From assembly GCA_013824245.1 (NCBI GenBank), contig PNNN01000026.1, positions 1-37,084 of the forward strand: DNA of 37,084 nucleotides. Direction: 5' to 3'. The notes beneath the pieces were generated by a model, which saw only the letters and a list, made by a program, of their open reading frames with translations, did not search any database and was not told where the DNA came from. This stretch comes from Chlorobiaceae bacterium. Its GTDB lineage: Bacteria; Bacteroidota; Ignavibacteria; UBA10030; SZUA-254. Positions 20,865 to 28,927 of this stretch are shown one piece after another (position 1 is the stretch's first letter; each line of letters begins with the position of its first letter). A program made the position numbers and the translations under genes.

Positions 20865-22586
20865 GTGAATATTATTTATAAATATTTCCTGTTATTCGGG
20901 ATAATCTATCTTTTATCTATCCCAACAAACGCACTTAGCCAGAGAGCTCAGCCGGATAATTTTCGTGGATATCTTCAAGATGCTTTAATAAAACTTCCGG
21001 TTGCAAATTCCGGAGTTTATATTCAACCAAGGGAGGATGATTTAATTTTCTGGAATCGAATCATCTATTCATTCCGAATGAATTTGTTAGATAGCTGCCG
21101 GCATCTATTATCAAAATACAATTATGAGTTAATCCAATTTAAAGATGCTATCACAGAAAATATTTACGACATAATAAGAGAGAAGAACCCGATCCAGTAT
21201 GGCTGGGGTACATATATTTTCAATCGAGGTCATAAAAAAAGATTACATATAGAAATTAATCATCCGTTAGATGATCCACATGCGCTAATAATCGGCGGAG
21301 AATTGTTCCGGCATTTAAACTGTGAATGGATGCTAATCGGCGGTACAAGCAGAAAAGCATTATCTGGTAATTTAAATGCCGACATGGGGCGAATGAAGCA
21401 GACTGTATTTGAGAGATGGCACGAAGCGCTCTCAAATCTGACTTATGTTGCTCTCTCAATTCACAGCTACGACGAAACCAAATTCCCCCTCCCAATAAAT
21501 TCGACTGATGTGATAGTCAGCAATGGATCTACTTCGGATCAACAATGGGGAATATCTCAATTGAGTCTCGCATTTCGCGATACTATGAGGGCGGCGGGGT
21601 ACTGGTGCGGACTTGCAATGTACGATTCAGGTTATGCGCGGCTTGCCGGTGGATGGAATACACAGGGAACTTTTTCAAACGATAGTATGGGGTTTGGACA
21701 TTGGCTCTATTTAGAGATTTCAAAGAAGGTACGGATGAAAGTATGGGAGTATCCAAAGCTGGTAGCAGCGCTGGAGAGAGCATTAGACCTTACAGGAAAG
21801 AAAATATCTCAACAGGTAAATAAGGGATTCGGACTTGTTTCACCACGTATTATCAAGCTTGACTCGGCAAGGAAATTATTTTTCCCGCAAAGTCCTTCCG
21901 ATACATATCGAATTGTTTCGTTTGATTCGAAGAAAAAAATGAATGACACTGTTAATGCAAGAATGGGACAATGGCAAAATGTTTTCAGTAATAAAAACAG
22001 TTCATCTGTAACTGTTCTTGATTCTTCCCAGCGCGATTTTCTCAGAGCTCTCACACGATCAAGCCAGAACAAGATGGTTTCAAAAATTCTCGAATCCCCA
22101 AGGCAAGTTTCATCAATTATTCGATTAAAAGATCAACTTCACGATACTTCATCATTTGATACCGATGAAGAAAGTCGGGAAGAACCCATTCAGGTACACA
22201 GAATTCCGCTGGAACCTGTCTTTGAAAATACCTTCGTATCTCAAACAGAACTTGCACCTTATAAATGGGAAGGCGTTGTTACCGGATGGTATACACCCTC
22301 GATTCCGACATTCGAGATGACTGAAGGAAACGTAACTGAGGGATTACACCTGCCGCGGTTTTTGATTCCGTTGGTTAACAGTTCATTAGCTAACAATAAA
22401 AAATCATTTCTTGGCATTCAAATGACTACGTATCTTGTCGATGAGATTGCCCGGCTTGTGAACGAATATGAAATTACCGATCGCGATATCGGATTAATAG
22501 CGGAACAATCATCTACCGGAGGATATTACATCCGTATTATTCCCGGTGCGGAACAAGGGACAGAGATCGCAGAAGCATTCAAATAA
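20865..22586 (+). CDS. Secreted protein with possible hydrolase domain, unknown function
   Basis: 573 residues from a GTG start without a clear ribosome site. Signal peptide about 1-25 (YFLLFGIIYLLSIPTNALS). The segment about 125-205 keeps hydrolase-like conserved-looking residues: IEINHPLDD (129-137), GGTSRKA (159-165), ADMGR (172-176), SIHSYDE (198-204). The spacing recalls metal-dependent amidohydrolases of the N-formylglutamate-hydrolase kind, but I cannot match it to a family. The rest, about 330-573, is mixed and ends in a charged EAFK. It follows a good promoter and stands alone; downstream comes a repressor gene with its own promoter. Confidence 0.7.
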   Translation: MNIIYKYFLLFGIIYLLSIPTNALSQRAQPDNFRGYLQDALIKLPVANSGVYIQPREDDLIFWNRIIYSFRMNLLDSCRHLLSKYNYELIQFKDAITENIYDIIREKNPIQYGWGTYIFNRGHKKRLHIEINHPLDDPHALIIGGELFRHLNCEWMLIGGTSRKALSGNLNADMGRMKQTVFERWHEALSNLTYVALSIHSYDETKFPLPINSTDVIVSNGSTSDQQWGISQLSLAFRDTMRAAGYWCGLAMYDSGYARLAGGWNTQGTFSNDSMGFGHWLYLEISKKVRMKVWEYPKLVAALERALDLTGKKISQQVNKGFGLVSPRIIKLDSARKLFFPQSPSDTYRIVSFDSKKKMNDTVNARMGQWQNVFSNKNSSSVTVLDSSQRDFLRALTRSSQNKMVSKILESPRQVSSIIRLKDQLHDTSSFDTDEESREEPIQVHRIPLEPVFENTFVSQTELAPYKWEGVVTGWYTPSIPTFEMTEGNVTEGLHLPRFLIPLVNSSLANNKKSFLGIQMTTYLVDEIARLVNEYEITDRDIGLIAEQSSTGGYYIRIIPGAEQGTEIAEAFK

Positions 22587-22620
22587 TAAAATCCTATCTA
22601 CCTTATTTAAGCATCCCCAC

Positions 22621-22649
22621 TTGACTCATACAAAAAATTGTTTTATATT
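22621..22649 (+). promoter_or_regulatory. Strong sigma70-type promoter of the CI/LexA-like gene
   Basis: TTGACT (22621-22626), a 17-base spacer, and TATATT (22644-22649). The transcript would begin near 22656, at the edge of the first operator-like palindrome, so a bound repressor would block initiation. Confidence 0.6.
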
Positions 22650-22657
22650 CTTTCCAT

Positions 22658-22669
22658 GACATAAATGTC
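22658..22669. promoter_or_regulatory. Operator-like palindrome 1
   Basis: GACATAAATGTC is a perfect 5-bp inverted repeat with two central bases, nine bases after the -10 element. It lies in a 14-base sequence, CCATGACATAAATG, that repeats 30 bases downstream with one change. Confidence 0.55.
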
Positions 22670-22687
22670 CTTTCAATTATAAACCAT

Positions 22688-22699
22688 GACATTAATGGC
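22688..22699. promoter_or_regulatory. Operator-like site 2
   Basis: GACATTAATGGC is a degenerate copy of the palindrome at 22658-22669, centred 30 bases (about three helical turns) downstream. It overlaps the two upstream ATGs at 22686 and 22695, which argues that those are not the start of the repressor. Confidence 0.5.
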
Positions 22700-22715
22700 G
22701 TTAAAAGGATTAAAA

Positions 22716-23369
22716 ATGAAAACAAATATAGCGGAACGAATTCGCTTAGCTCGCGAAAACAAAGGATACGATCAAATTACTCTTGCAAGAAAAATTGACG
22801 TCGCGTCAAGAACTGTACAAAGATGGGAGGGGGGATCACAGGTGCCTGATAGCAACTATCTCATAAAATTGGCAAAATATACAAACGTTCGGCCCGAATG
22901 GCTGCTCACCGGTGATGGAGAGATGCATCATCCTCTTCAACCAAAAGGAAAGGTAATTCCATTCAATGAAGATGCCCTTTTAAGAAAAGTTACAATGGTC
23001 GATCTTCCATTATTATCAACAGTTCCGGCTGGAAAAACTGCGGCAATATTTCACCCTGAGTATGTTGAGAAATATATTACTGTCGATAATATTAAAGACC
23101 CTCGTGCTTTTGCCCTTATTGTAAAAGGCAGAAGTATGTCTCCAATGATTGAAGATGGAGATATAGTTGTAGTAAGCCCTCAGCAAGAAGTTCGAAGCGG
23201 GGATATTTGCGTTATCCGCGTTAACGATGAAGATGTTCTAAAAAAAATCAAGATTGACGACGAGTTTGTTCATCTTATTCCTATCAATACAAGTTTTGAA
23301 CCGATATCTGTACGGAAGCGTGACGTAATGTTTCTCTGGAAAGTCGTCAGAGTGATCAAAAATCTTTAA
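22716..23369 (+). CDS. CI/LexA-like self-cleaving transcriptional repressor
   Basis: XRE-type helix-turn-helix (about residues 5-60: ITLARKIDVASRTVQRWEGG) joined to a LexA/S24 peptidase. The latent protease has the Ala105-Gly106 cleavage bond (STVPAGKTA), Ser140 in GRSMSP as nucleophile and K176 in VLKKIKI as base, so RecA-stimulated self-cleavage is plausible. I placed the start at the ATG at 22716, since AAAGGA sits five bases before it; upstream in-frame ATGs at 22686 and 22695 lie inside the second operator-like site. With 217 residues it is the usual size. It probably represses its own promoter and, by inference, other damage- or stress-linked genes. Confidence 0.9.
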   Translation: MKTNIAERIRLARENKGYDQITLARKIDVASRTVQRWEGGSQVPDSNYLIKLAKYTNVRPEWLLTGDGEMHHPLQPKGKVIPFNEDALLRKVTMVDLPLLSTVPAGKTAAIFHPEYVEKYITVDNIKDPRAFALIVKGRSMSPMIEDGDIVVVSPQQEVRSGDICVIRVNDEDVLKKIKIDDEFVHLIPINTSFEPISVRKRDVMFLWKVVRVIKNL

Positions 23370-23415
23370 ATACCGCACCTTTCTCACCTGATTCAAATCA
23401 CACCAATGTAGAACG

Positions 23416-23429
23416 GTGATAGTAATCAC
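23416..23429. promoter_or_regulatory. Palindrome before the HTH-receiver gene
   Basis: GTGAT and ATCAC face each other across four bases, about 65 bases upstream of the next start. It does not match the GACAT sites, so a different regulator would be needed. Confidence 0.3.
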
Positions 23430-23495
23430 TCACCGGATCTCATTCTACAGGTATATTACATCAAGTTAATTTTCCCCATAATTTCTGGAATAATC

Positions 23496-24146
23496 ATGAT
23501 TGAGTACAGACAAAGTACAAACGGTATCAAAATGCTAACGGTTTACCGGAAGCCGATGAATGTTGGACTGGTTGCCAAAATTTGCCAGGTAAGCAAGAAG
23601 ACTGTTCTAAATTGGATTTACCGCGATGCTCTCAAAGCATTTACAACTTACGGTGGTCATTACCGCGTATGGCCCGGTGATCTGAAAGAATTTATCAGCA
23701 GAGCGGGTATTAATGTCCCATTTAACTTTGTAGACGAGCGACAAACAACATTCCTCGTTGTTGACGATGACCAGGGTTTCTCACTTCTATTGAAAGAAAT
23801 AATTTGTTCGGAATTTCCTGATGCCAATGTTATCCTCACAGACGATGGTTATGAGGCACTGCTTCTTATTGGCGAAAGAAAACCGCATGTTGTTCTTCTT
23901 GATTTGAGAATGCCGAAGATCGATGGCTTTCAAGTTCTCGATTTGTTAAAAGCGCGTAAACGCGAGCACACACCAAAAATTATTGTACTCTCGGGTTATC
24001 TCGATTCAGATTCGAGGCAAAGACTTGCCGGATCAATTGCAGAGGAAATCTGGGAAAAAGGTAAGAGCATAACCGATATGCGCGAGGGTTTACGGAAACT
24101 TTTAAACCCTGCTCCAATCCGGAAAAAAATTGTTGCATCTCTATAA
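23496..24146 (+). CDS. Response regulator with N-terminal MerR/excisionase-like HTH and receiver domain
   Basis: Reversed order for a response regulator: DNA-binding domain first. Residues about 20-70 form a MerR/HTH_17-like helix-turn-helix (NVGLVAKICQVSKKTVLNWI, YGGHYRVWPGDLKEFI). A receiver domain follows at about 84-205, with D90-D92 (VVDDDQ), phospho-acceptor D136 (LLDLRMP), S166 and K188. The start may be ATG 23496 or ATG 23532 (MLTVYRKP); the latter gives a leaner N-terminus. The receiver looks complete, so it is likely switched by phosphorylation from a kinase outside the window, or from the DHp-containing protein 31 bases downstream, which lacks its own ATPase domain. Confidence 0.85.
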   Translation: MIEYRQSTNGIKMLTVYRKPMNVGLVAKICQVSKKTVLNWIYRDALKAFTTYGGHYRVWPGDLKEFISRAGINVPFNFVDERQTTFLVVDDDQGFSLLLKEIICSEFPDANVILTDDGYEALLLIGERKPHVVLLDLRMPKIDGFQVLDLLKARKREHTPKIIVLSGYLDSDSRQRLAGSIAEEIWEKGKSITDMREGLRKLLNPAPIRKKIVASL

Positions 24147-24177
24147 CCATTAATTCTTTAAACTATCATTTAATACA

Positions 24178-24876
24178 ATGAGATTCCTTCGAATTTTCTT
24201 AATCGAAAACACAGTTTCAAGAGCCGACAATCTTCGGAAAAAATTGTCACAAATCGAAACTATTCGTTTCTCGGTAACCACATCAATTGTAAAAGATACT
24301 GAAGAAACATTTAAAGATGTTGCAGATCAAATCGATGTTATACTTTTTGGGGAAAAAGTGAGATCATCGAGAATAGTTGAACTGGCAAAACTATTTAGAT
24401 CGAATAATACGGTAATCCCGATATTTTTGCTTACGAATCAAAGCGAGGCGCGCGTTCAAAGAAAATACCGGATTGCAGGCGTCGATGACACTCTGAACAT
24501 CTCAGAAATCGAGACACCGCTTTTCCCATGGACATTTACCAGCACGGTTGAACACGCCGTACTAAAAAAGAAAGCTAAAGAGTACGATGCTTTAAATGAT
24601 CGGCTCAGGAAAATAAATGAGTCGCTTGCGAGCTTTATGCATGATATGAATAACCCGATCAGTGTAATCCGCCTTGCTATGTACCATCTCGATAATCCCG
24701 AGTTACCGCATGATAAACGGGAAACATTCCTTAAAATTCTAGTTACAAACGTCGAGAAATTAGATATTCATATGCAAGATTTAAGGAATATCCGCCGTCA
24801 ATTGAGCAATAAAAAATCGCCAACCGCTAAAATACTCTCTCTCAAAAATCCATTGCTGCTCTCGGCAATGCATTAG
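24178..24876 (+). CDS. Pseudo-receiver plus DHp-like protein without kinase ATPase domain
   Basis: 232 residues. The N-terminal 120 residues look like a receiver fold (FLRIFLIENTVSRADNLRKK, IDVILFGEK, PIFLLTNQ), but the phospho-acceptor aspartate is replaced (LFGEK in place of LLDxxMP), so it should not be phosphorylated. After a coiled linker (about 128-148) comes a DHp-like segment with H155 in SFMHDMNNPISVIRLAM and the second helix about 175-205. The protein ends there; the HATPase half of a histidine kinase is absent. It could be a phosphotransfer or adaptor protein. It lies 31 bases after the HTH-receiver gene, so they are probably cotranscribed partners. Confidence 0.75.
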   Translation: MRFLRIFLIENTVSRADNLRKKLSQIETIRFSVTTSIVKDTEETFKDVADQIDVILFGEKVRSSRIVELAKLFRSNNTVIPIFLLTNQSEARVQRKYRIAGVDDTLNISEIETPLFPWTFTSTVEHAVLKKKAKEYDALNDRLRKINESLASFMHDMNNPISVIRLAMYHLDNPELPHDKRETFLKILVTNVEKLDIHMQDLRNIRRQLSNKKSPTAKILSLKNPLLLSAMH

Positions 24877-24954
24877 TTACCTTTTTTTATTTCAATTTGA
24901 ATTTCTTTACATTCTGATGAATTATTTCTTGTAATTCATTAAGAATGTATTTTT

Positions 24955-26049
24955 ATGGGTTTCAAATGTGGTATCGTTGGACTGCCGAATGTCGGCAAGT
25001 CTACTCTTTTCAACGCAATCACCGCCGCAGGCGCTCGCGTGGCAAACTATCCTTTCACAACTATCGAACCGCAAATCGGCGTTGTCGCAGTTCCCGATAA
25101 ACGCCTCAATGATCTTGCGAAAATATTCAACCCTCCGAAAGTAATTCCAACAACCATAGAATTTGTAGATATTGCCGGACTTGTGAAGAACGCAAGCAAG
25201 GGAGAAGGGCTGGGTAACCAATTTCTTTCTCATATCCGAGAAGTTGATGCGATTGTTCATGTTGTCCGTTGTTTTAAGAATGATGATGTCAGCCATATTG
25301 AAAACGACCTCAATGCAAAGCGCGACATTGAAATCATCGAAACTGAATTACTTTTGAAAGATTTGGATACAGTTGCAAAAAAACTTAGCGAGACTGAAAA
25401 GAAAGCAAAGAGCGGTGATAAGAAAATTAAGCAAGAAGTCGATTTTTATGACAGGTTAAAAAATTATTTGGGAGAAGGCAAACCGGCGCGTTCGTTTAGC
25501 GTCCCGGAAAATGAGAAAGAATATTTTCTCAATCTCCATTTACTTTCAGTTAAACCGGTTATGTTTGTCGCGAATGTGGATGAAGATGGATTGACTGGTA
25601 AGAGTGACTACTTGAATCCAGTTCGTGAAGTGGCTAAAAGTGAAAATGCGACTGTTATTTTGGTTAATGCTGAGATGGAAGCCGAAATTGCCGCGATGGA
25701 ATATGGGGAAAGGGAAGAATTCTTGAAAGATCTCGGTGTTCCAGAATCGGGATTGGATAAAGTAATACACCAAGGGTACGCACTCTTAAATCTAATTACC
25801 TTTTTCACGCACAACGAAAAAGAGCTGCGCGCATGGACTATTACACGCGGAATCAAAGCCCCGCAAGCCGCAGGAAAAATTCATACCGATTTTGAGCGTG
25901 GTTTTATACGCGCAGAAGTTTTAAGATATGGAGATTTACTAAAGTTCGGCTCAGAACACGCCGCAAGAGAGAAAGGGCACTTCGCAGTTCACGGACACGA
26001 TTATGTTGTTGAGGATGGCGATATTATTTTTTTTAGGTTTAACGTGTAG
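24955..26049 (+). CDS. ychF: Redox-regulated ATPase/GTPase YchF (Obg-like)
   Basis: Conserved ribosome-associated P-loop NTPase. G1 is GLPNVGKST (9-17), the switch region has DIAGLVKNAS, and G4 is a NVDE-type variant (VANVDED) that in this family favours ATP. A TGS domain closes the 364-residue protein (about 280-364, with AWTITRGIKAPQAAGKIH and YGDLLKFGSEHAAR). Length and motifs match the family well. It starts at an ATG following TATTTTT without a strong ribosome site and has no obvious partner genes next to it. Confidence 0.95.
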   Translation: MGFKCGIVGLPNVGKSTLFNAITAAGARVANYPFTTIEPQIGVVAVPDKRLNDLAKIFNPPKVIPTTIEFVDIAGLVKNASKGEGLGNQFLSHIREVDAIVHVVRCFKNDDVSHIENDLNAKRDIEIIETELLLKDLDTVAKKLSETEKKAKSGDKKIKQEVDFYDRLKNYLGEGKPARSFSVPENEKEYFLNLHLLSVKPVMFVANVDEDGLTGKSDYLNPVREVAKSENATVILVNAEMEAEIAAMEYGEREEFLKDLGVPESGLDKVIHQGYALLNLITFFTHNEKELRAWTITRGIKAPQAAGKIHTDFERGFIRAEVLRYGDLLKFGSEHAAREKGHFAVHGHDYVVEDGDIIFFRFNV

Positions 26050-26082
26050 AATATCTCTCAAACTTTTTTATTGTTCACCAAC

Positions 26083-26415
26083 TCAATCAAAACCCAATCT
26101 TTTCCTTGCCTCTTCTGTCATCATCGATTTATTCCACTGCGGCTCCCAAATTATTTTTACTTCCGCTTCGTGAACCCCCGGTATGGAAAGCAATTTCTCT
26201 TTCACATCATTGGCAATATAGCCGCCCATCCCACAGCCGGGAGTTGTTAGCGTCATTGTTATTCCAACCCAATCGCCTTTTATTTTTATCTGATAAATAA
26301 GTCCAAGATCAACAATGTTCACCGGAATTTCAGGATCGTTGCATCTTCGTAATACCTCGTATATTCGCTCTACGGTTACATCTGGTTTCATTTCGGCTGT
26401 TTTAGAATCGTTCAT
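26083..26415 (-). CDS. MIP18/DUF59 (SufT-like) iron-sulfur assembly factor
   Basis: 110 residues from the second of two ATGs, which has AGGAG six to seven bases ahead; the first ATG at 26421 sits too close to that site. DPEIPVNIVDLGLIYQIKI and MTLTTPGCGMGGYI, with the single conserved Cys in PGCG, are the family hallmarks. Such proteins help load Fe-S clusters onto client proteins in the cytosol. No suf genes are adjacent. It converges on ychF with a 33-base gap. Confidence 0.85.
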   Translation of the reverse strand: MNDSKTAEMKPDVTVERIYEVLRRCNDPEIPVNIVDLGLIYQIKIKGDWVGITMTLTTPGCGMGGYIANDVKEKLLSIPGVHEAEVKIIWEPQWNKSMMTEEARKRLGFD

Positions 26416-26527
26416 TTTCATTCTCCTTCTGTGTAAAGTTAAGATTTTTCATCAATGATTGCAACATTGTCAAAGCAGATATTTGATTTTTTTCATCATT
26501 TCTCATACATTAATCCCAATAAAGTTT

Positions 26528-26553
26528 CATGCTTCGACAAGCTCAGCATGACA
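26528..26553. repeat. Dispersed hairpin repeat (CATGCT...AGCATG)
   Basis: CATGCT at 26528-26533 faces AGCATG at 26545-26550, with an inner GCTT/AAGC pairing option, in the 189-base gap before the SDR gene. The sequence matches a hairpin repeat I know to be widespread between genes in many bacteria; on the opposite strand it begins GTCATGCTGAGC. Confidence 0.55.
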
Positions 26554-26610
26554 ATCGTGGGTAAGTGAATTATTATTTTATAAAAGACAAATTAATAAAA
26601 TGAGGATATT

Positions 26611-27369
26611 ATGATAGATCTCTCAAATCGGGTAGCGCTTGTTACTGGTGGTTCACGTGGAATTGGTGCGGCAATCGCCGTTATGCTGGCGAAAGCCGGA
26701 ACTGATGTTGCAATATTATATCGTAACGATACAAAATCGGCAAATGCCATTGTTAATATGATAAAGAAATTAAATAGAACCGGATTAGCGCTTCGTGGAA
26801 ACGTGGAAGATTATAATCAATGTAAATTTTGCGTAGATGCTGTTGTTAAAAAATTTAAACGTATTGATATTTTGGTGAATAATGCAGGTATCTGGGAATA
26901 TGGCGAAATTGGAAGAATGACTCACAAGCAATGGCAAAAAACTATTGATATCAATCTTACAGGTACATTCAATATGTGCAATGTTGTTGTTCCGTTTATG
27001 AAAAAACAAAAATATGGCAGAATAGTAAATATTGCAAGCACTGCGGGTCAACGAGGAGAAGCGTTTTATTCTCATTATGCCGCTTCTAAGGGTGGAGTGA
27101 TTGCCTTTACAAAATCAATAGCGGTTGAATTAATCAAAAAAGGAATTTGGGTTAATTGCGTAGCTCCCGGTTGGATTAAAACAGATATGGTAATGCCTGA
27201 ATATCAAAATTTAAAAATCAGAAAAGAGATTTTACGCTCAATACCGCGAGGGAAAATTGGATTACCTGATGAAATTGCAGGACCTGTCCTGTTTCTCTCA
27301 TCATCGCTCTCTGATAATGTTGTGGGCGAAATTTTGAACGTAAACGGCGGAAGTGTGTTGTGCGGGTAG
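26611..27369 (+). CDS. SDR-family 3-oxoacyl-ACP reductase-like oxidoreductase (FabG-like)
   Basis: Classical short-chain dehydrogenase of 252 residues: cofactor motif TGGSRGIG (12-19), NNAG (90-93), catalytic S143 (NIASTAG), Y156 and K160 (YAASK), with N115 in DINLTG. All four catalytic residues are present. GAGG precedes the ATG. FabG-like sequences include many enzymes acting on other substrates, and no fatty-acid genes are near, so reduction of a 3-oxoacyl-ACP is only one possibility. Confidence 0.85.
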   Translation: MIDLSNRVALVTGGSRGIGAAIAVMLAKAGTDVAILYRNDTKSANAIVNMIKKLNRTGLALRGNVEDYNQCKFCVDAVVKKFKRIDILVNNAGIWEYGEIGRMTHKQWQKTIDINLTGTFNMCNVVVPFMKKQKYGRIVNIASTAGQRGEAFYSHYAASKGGVIAFTKSIAVELIKKGIWVNCVAPGWIKTDMVMPEYQNLKIRKEILRSIPRGKIGLPDEIAGPVLFLSSSLSDNVVGEILNVNGGSVLCG

Positions 27370-27447
27370 AAAAAAGTCCTTGAATTTTGATTATTTTCGC
27401 CAATATTTTAAAACCCTTTAAAATCTTTGTTTTTTTGAAGATTTCCC

Positions 27448-27477
27448 TTGCATATTTCTTATGAAAATTTGTATATT
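27448..27477 (+). promoter_or_regulatory. Promoter-like sequence of the deoxyhypusine-synthase-like gene
   Basis: TTGCAT (27448-27453), 18 bases, TATATT (27472-27477), only ten bases before ATG 27487. The transcript would start close to the start codon. It also argues against the upstream ATG at 27458, which lies inside the promoter spacer. Confidence 0.45.
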
Positions 27478-27486
27478 TTAGCCGTT

Positions 27487-28596
27487 ATGAAGAAGCGTTT
27501 AAATAACTTTCTTAGCGGTAAGCAAATCATTACGAAGCCAATTCCGAAAAATGTTTCGGTTAAACAGCTTGTTGAAGAATATTTTCAAGCATACAATGCA
27601 GGACGATTGCGCGAGGCAAGCCAACTTCTCAAAGAAAAGATGTTGAAGGAGAATGTAACAATCGGAATGAGCTTAACCGGAGCTTTAACTCCTGCGGGCT
27701 TAGGCGGTTCGTGCGTTGTTCCTCTTATCGAAGCCGGATTTGTTGATTGGATTGTAACAACAGGCGCTAATTTGTATCATGACACTCATTTTGCAATTGG
27801 ATGTTCGCTTCATCGCGGCACACCGTTCATCGATGATCGTGTACTTCGCGCGGCAAAAGTAATCCGTATTTATGATATTTTGTTTGATTACGATGTTTTG
27901 TTATCGACAGACGCATTTTTCAGAAAATTATTACGTTTGGACGAATTCCAAACAGAAATGGGAACGGCAGAACTTCATAACCGACTTGGAAAATATGTAG
28001 CCGAGCGTGAAAAAATTTTAGGAATAAAACATACAAGTATTCTTGCTTCTGCATATAAATACGGCGTACCGATTTACACCTCGGCACCCGGCGATAGCTC
28101 AATCGGAATGAATATTGCCGAAACTTCTTTGGATGGATATAAAATAAAATTAGATGTATTGTTGGATGTAAATGAAACCGCAGCGATCGTTCTCAATGCT
28201 AAAAGAAAAGGGGGCAAAAGCGGTGTTTTCATACTTGGCGGTGGGTCTCCAAAGAATTTTATGCTTCAAACTGAACCGCAGATACAAGAAGTGTTGGGAA
28301 TTGATGAAGCAGGGCACGATTATTTTCTCCAGATTACAGATGCCCGTCCCGATACAGGTGGTTTATCAGGTGCCACGCCATCCGAAGCAGTTTCGTGGGG
28401 AAAGATTGACCCAAATATGCTTCCAGATGCGGTGGTGGCTTATGTTGATACAACAATCGCGCTTCCGATCCTAACTTCATACGTGCTTGGAACAGTTAAA
28501 CCCCGGAAACCGAAACGTTTATATGACCGCCGCGAAGCATTGCTTGGCGGTTTATACAAAGAGTATATAAAAGTAAAGCAACGAAAGAATAAATAA
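27487..28596 (+). CDS. Deoxyhypusine synthase-like protein
   Basis: 369 residues. NAD-dependent transferase fold that moves an aminobutyl group from spermidine to a lysine (eukaryotic/archaeal eIF5A) or, in bacterial relatives, to a small amine such as putrescine. TTGANLYHD (91-99), GGGSPKN (251-257) and [10 protein letters not shown] (298-307) are the family blocks; K306 lies where the catalytic lysine of the human enzyme sits (AVSWGKI). All are intact, so it is likely active. Bacteria generally lack eIF5A, so homospermidine-synthase-like chemistry is the better guess. The start at 27487 gives the best N-terminus ([12 protein letters not shown]); the upstream option would begin inside the promoter. 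Confidence 0.85.
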   Translation: MKKRLNNFLSGKQIITKPIPKNVSVKQLVEEYFQAYNAGRLREASQLLKEKMLKENVTIGMSLTGALTPAGLGGSCVVPLIEAGFVDWIVTTGANLYHDTHFAIGCSLHRGTPFIDDRVLRAAKVIRIYDILFDYDVLLSTDAFFRKLLRLDEFQTEMGTAELHNRLGKYVAEREKILGIKHTSILASAYKYGVPIYTSAPGDSSIGMNIAETSLDGYKIKLDVLLDVNETAAIVLNAKRKGGKSGVFILGGGSPKNFMLQTEPQIQEVLGIDEAGHDYFLQITDARPDTGGLSGATPSEAVSWGKIDPNMLPDAVVAYVDTTIALPILTSYVLGTVKPRKPKRLYDRREALLGGLYKEYIKVKQRKNK

Positions 28597-28633
28597 CTAA
28601 ATCACTAACTATACCATTAACATGGAGGGTATT

Positions 28634-28840
28634 ATGAGCCGATTCACAGAACTGAAAGATTTGTTAAATAGCTTCGAGAAGGACTTTATTAAGTTCTACG
28701 AAAAAGGGAACAAATCAGCAGGAACACGCGTTCGAAAAGAAATGAACGAACTTCGTCGTAAAGCGCAAGATGTCCGTAAAGAAATTCAGGATATCAAGCA
28801 AAAGGCGAAGGAAGCCGAAGGCGGAAACGCGCCAGCGTAA
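28634..28840 (+). CDS. Histone H1-like DNA-binding protein, Bacteroidota type
   Basis: 68 residues, lysine/arginine rich, starting MSRFTELKDLL at 28634 with GGAGGG seven bases ahead; the ATG at 28622 lies upstream of that site. FEKDFIKFYEKGNKSAGTRV then RKEMNELRRKAQDVRKEI is the typical core of the small histone H1-like proteins of Bacteroidota and relatives, thought to bind DNA non-specifically. The C-terminus is a short acidic/Ala tail. A terminator follows at 28862. Confidence 0.85.
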   Translation: MSRFTELKDLLNSFEKDFIKFYEKGNKSAGTRVRKEMNELRRKAQDVRKEIQDIKQKAKEAEGGNAPA

Positions 28841-28861
28841 TTCCGTTTTTCTAAATAATAG

Positions 28862-28910
28862 AAAGACTCCGAGAATTTTCTTTTTGAAAAACCGGAGTCT
28901 TTTATTTTTT
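28862..28910 (+). terminator. Rho-independent terminator of the histone H1-like gene
   Basis: AAAGACTCCG (28862-28871) pairs with CGGAGTCTTT (28893-28902), followed by TATTTTTT. It lies 22 bases after the stop codon. Confidence 0.85.
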
Positions 28911-28927
28911 AAACTAAATATTGAGCA

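Noticed and set aside
22654-23369. Prophage repressor
   Set aside because: No phage structural, integrase or divergent cro-type gene lies nearby; neighbours are a secreted protein and a two-component-like pair.
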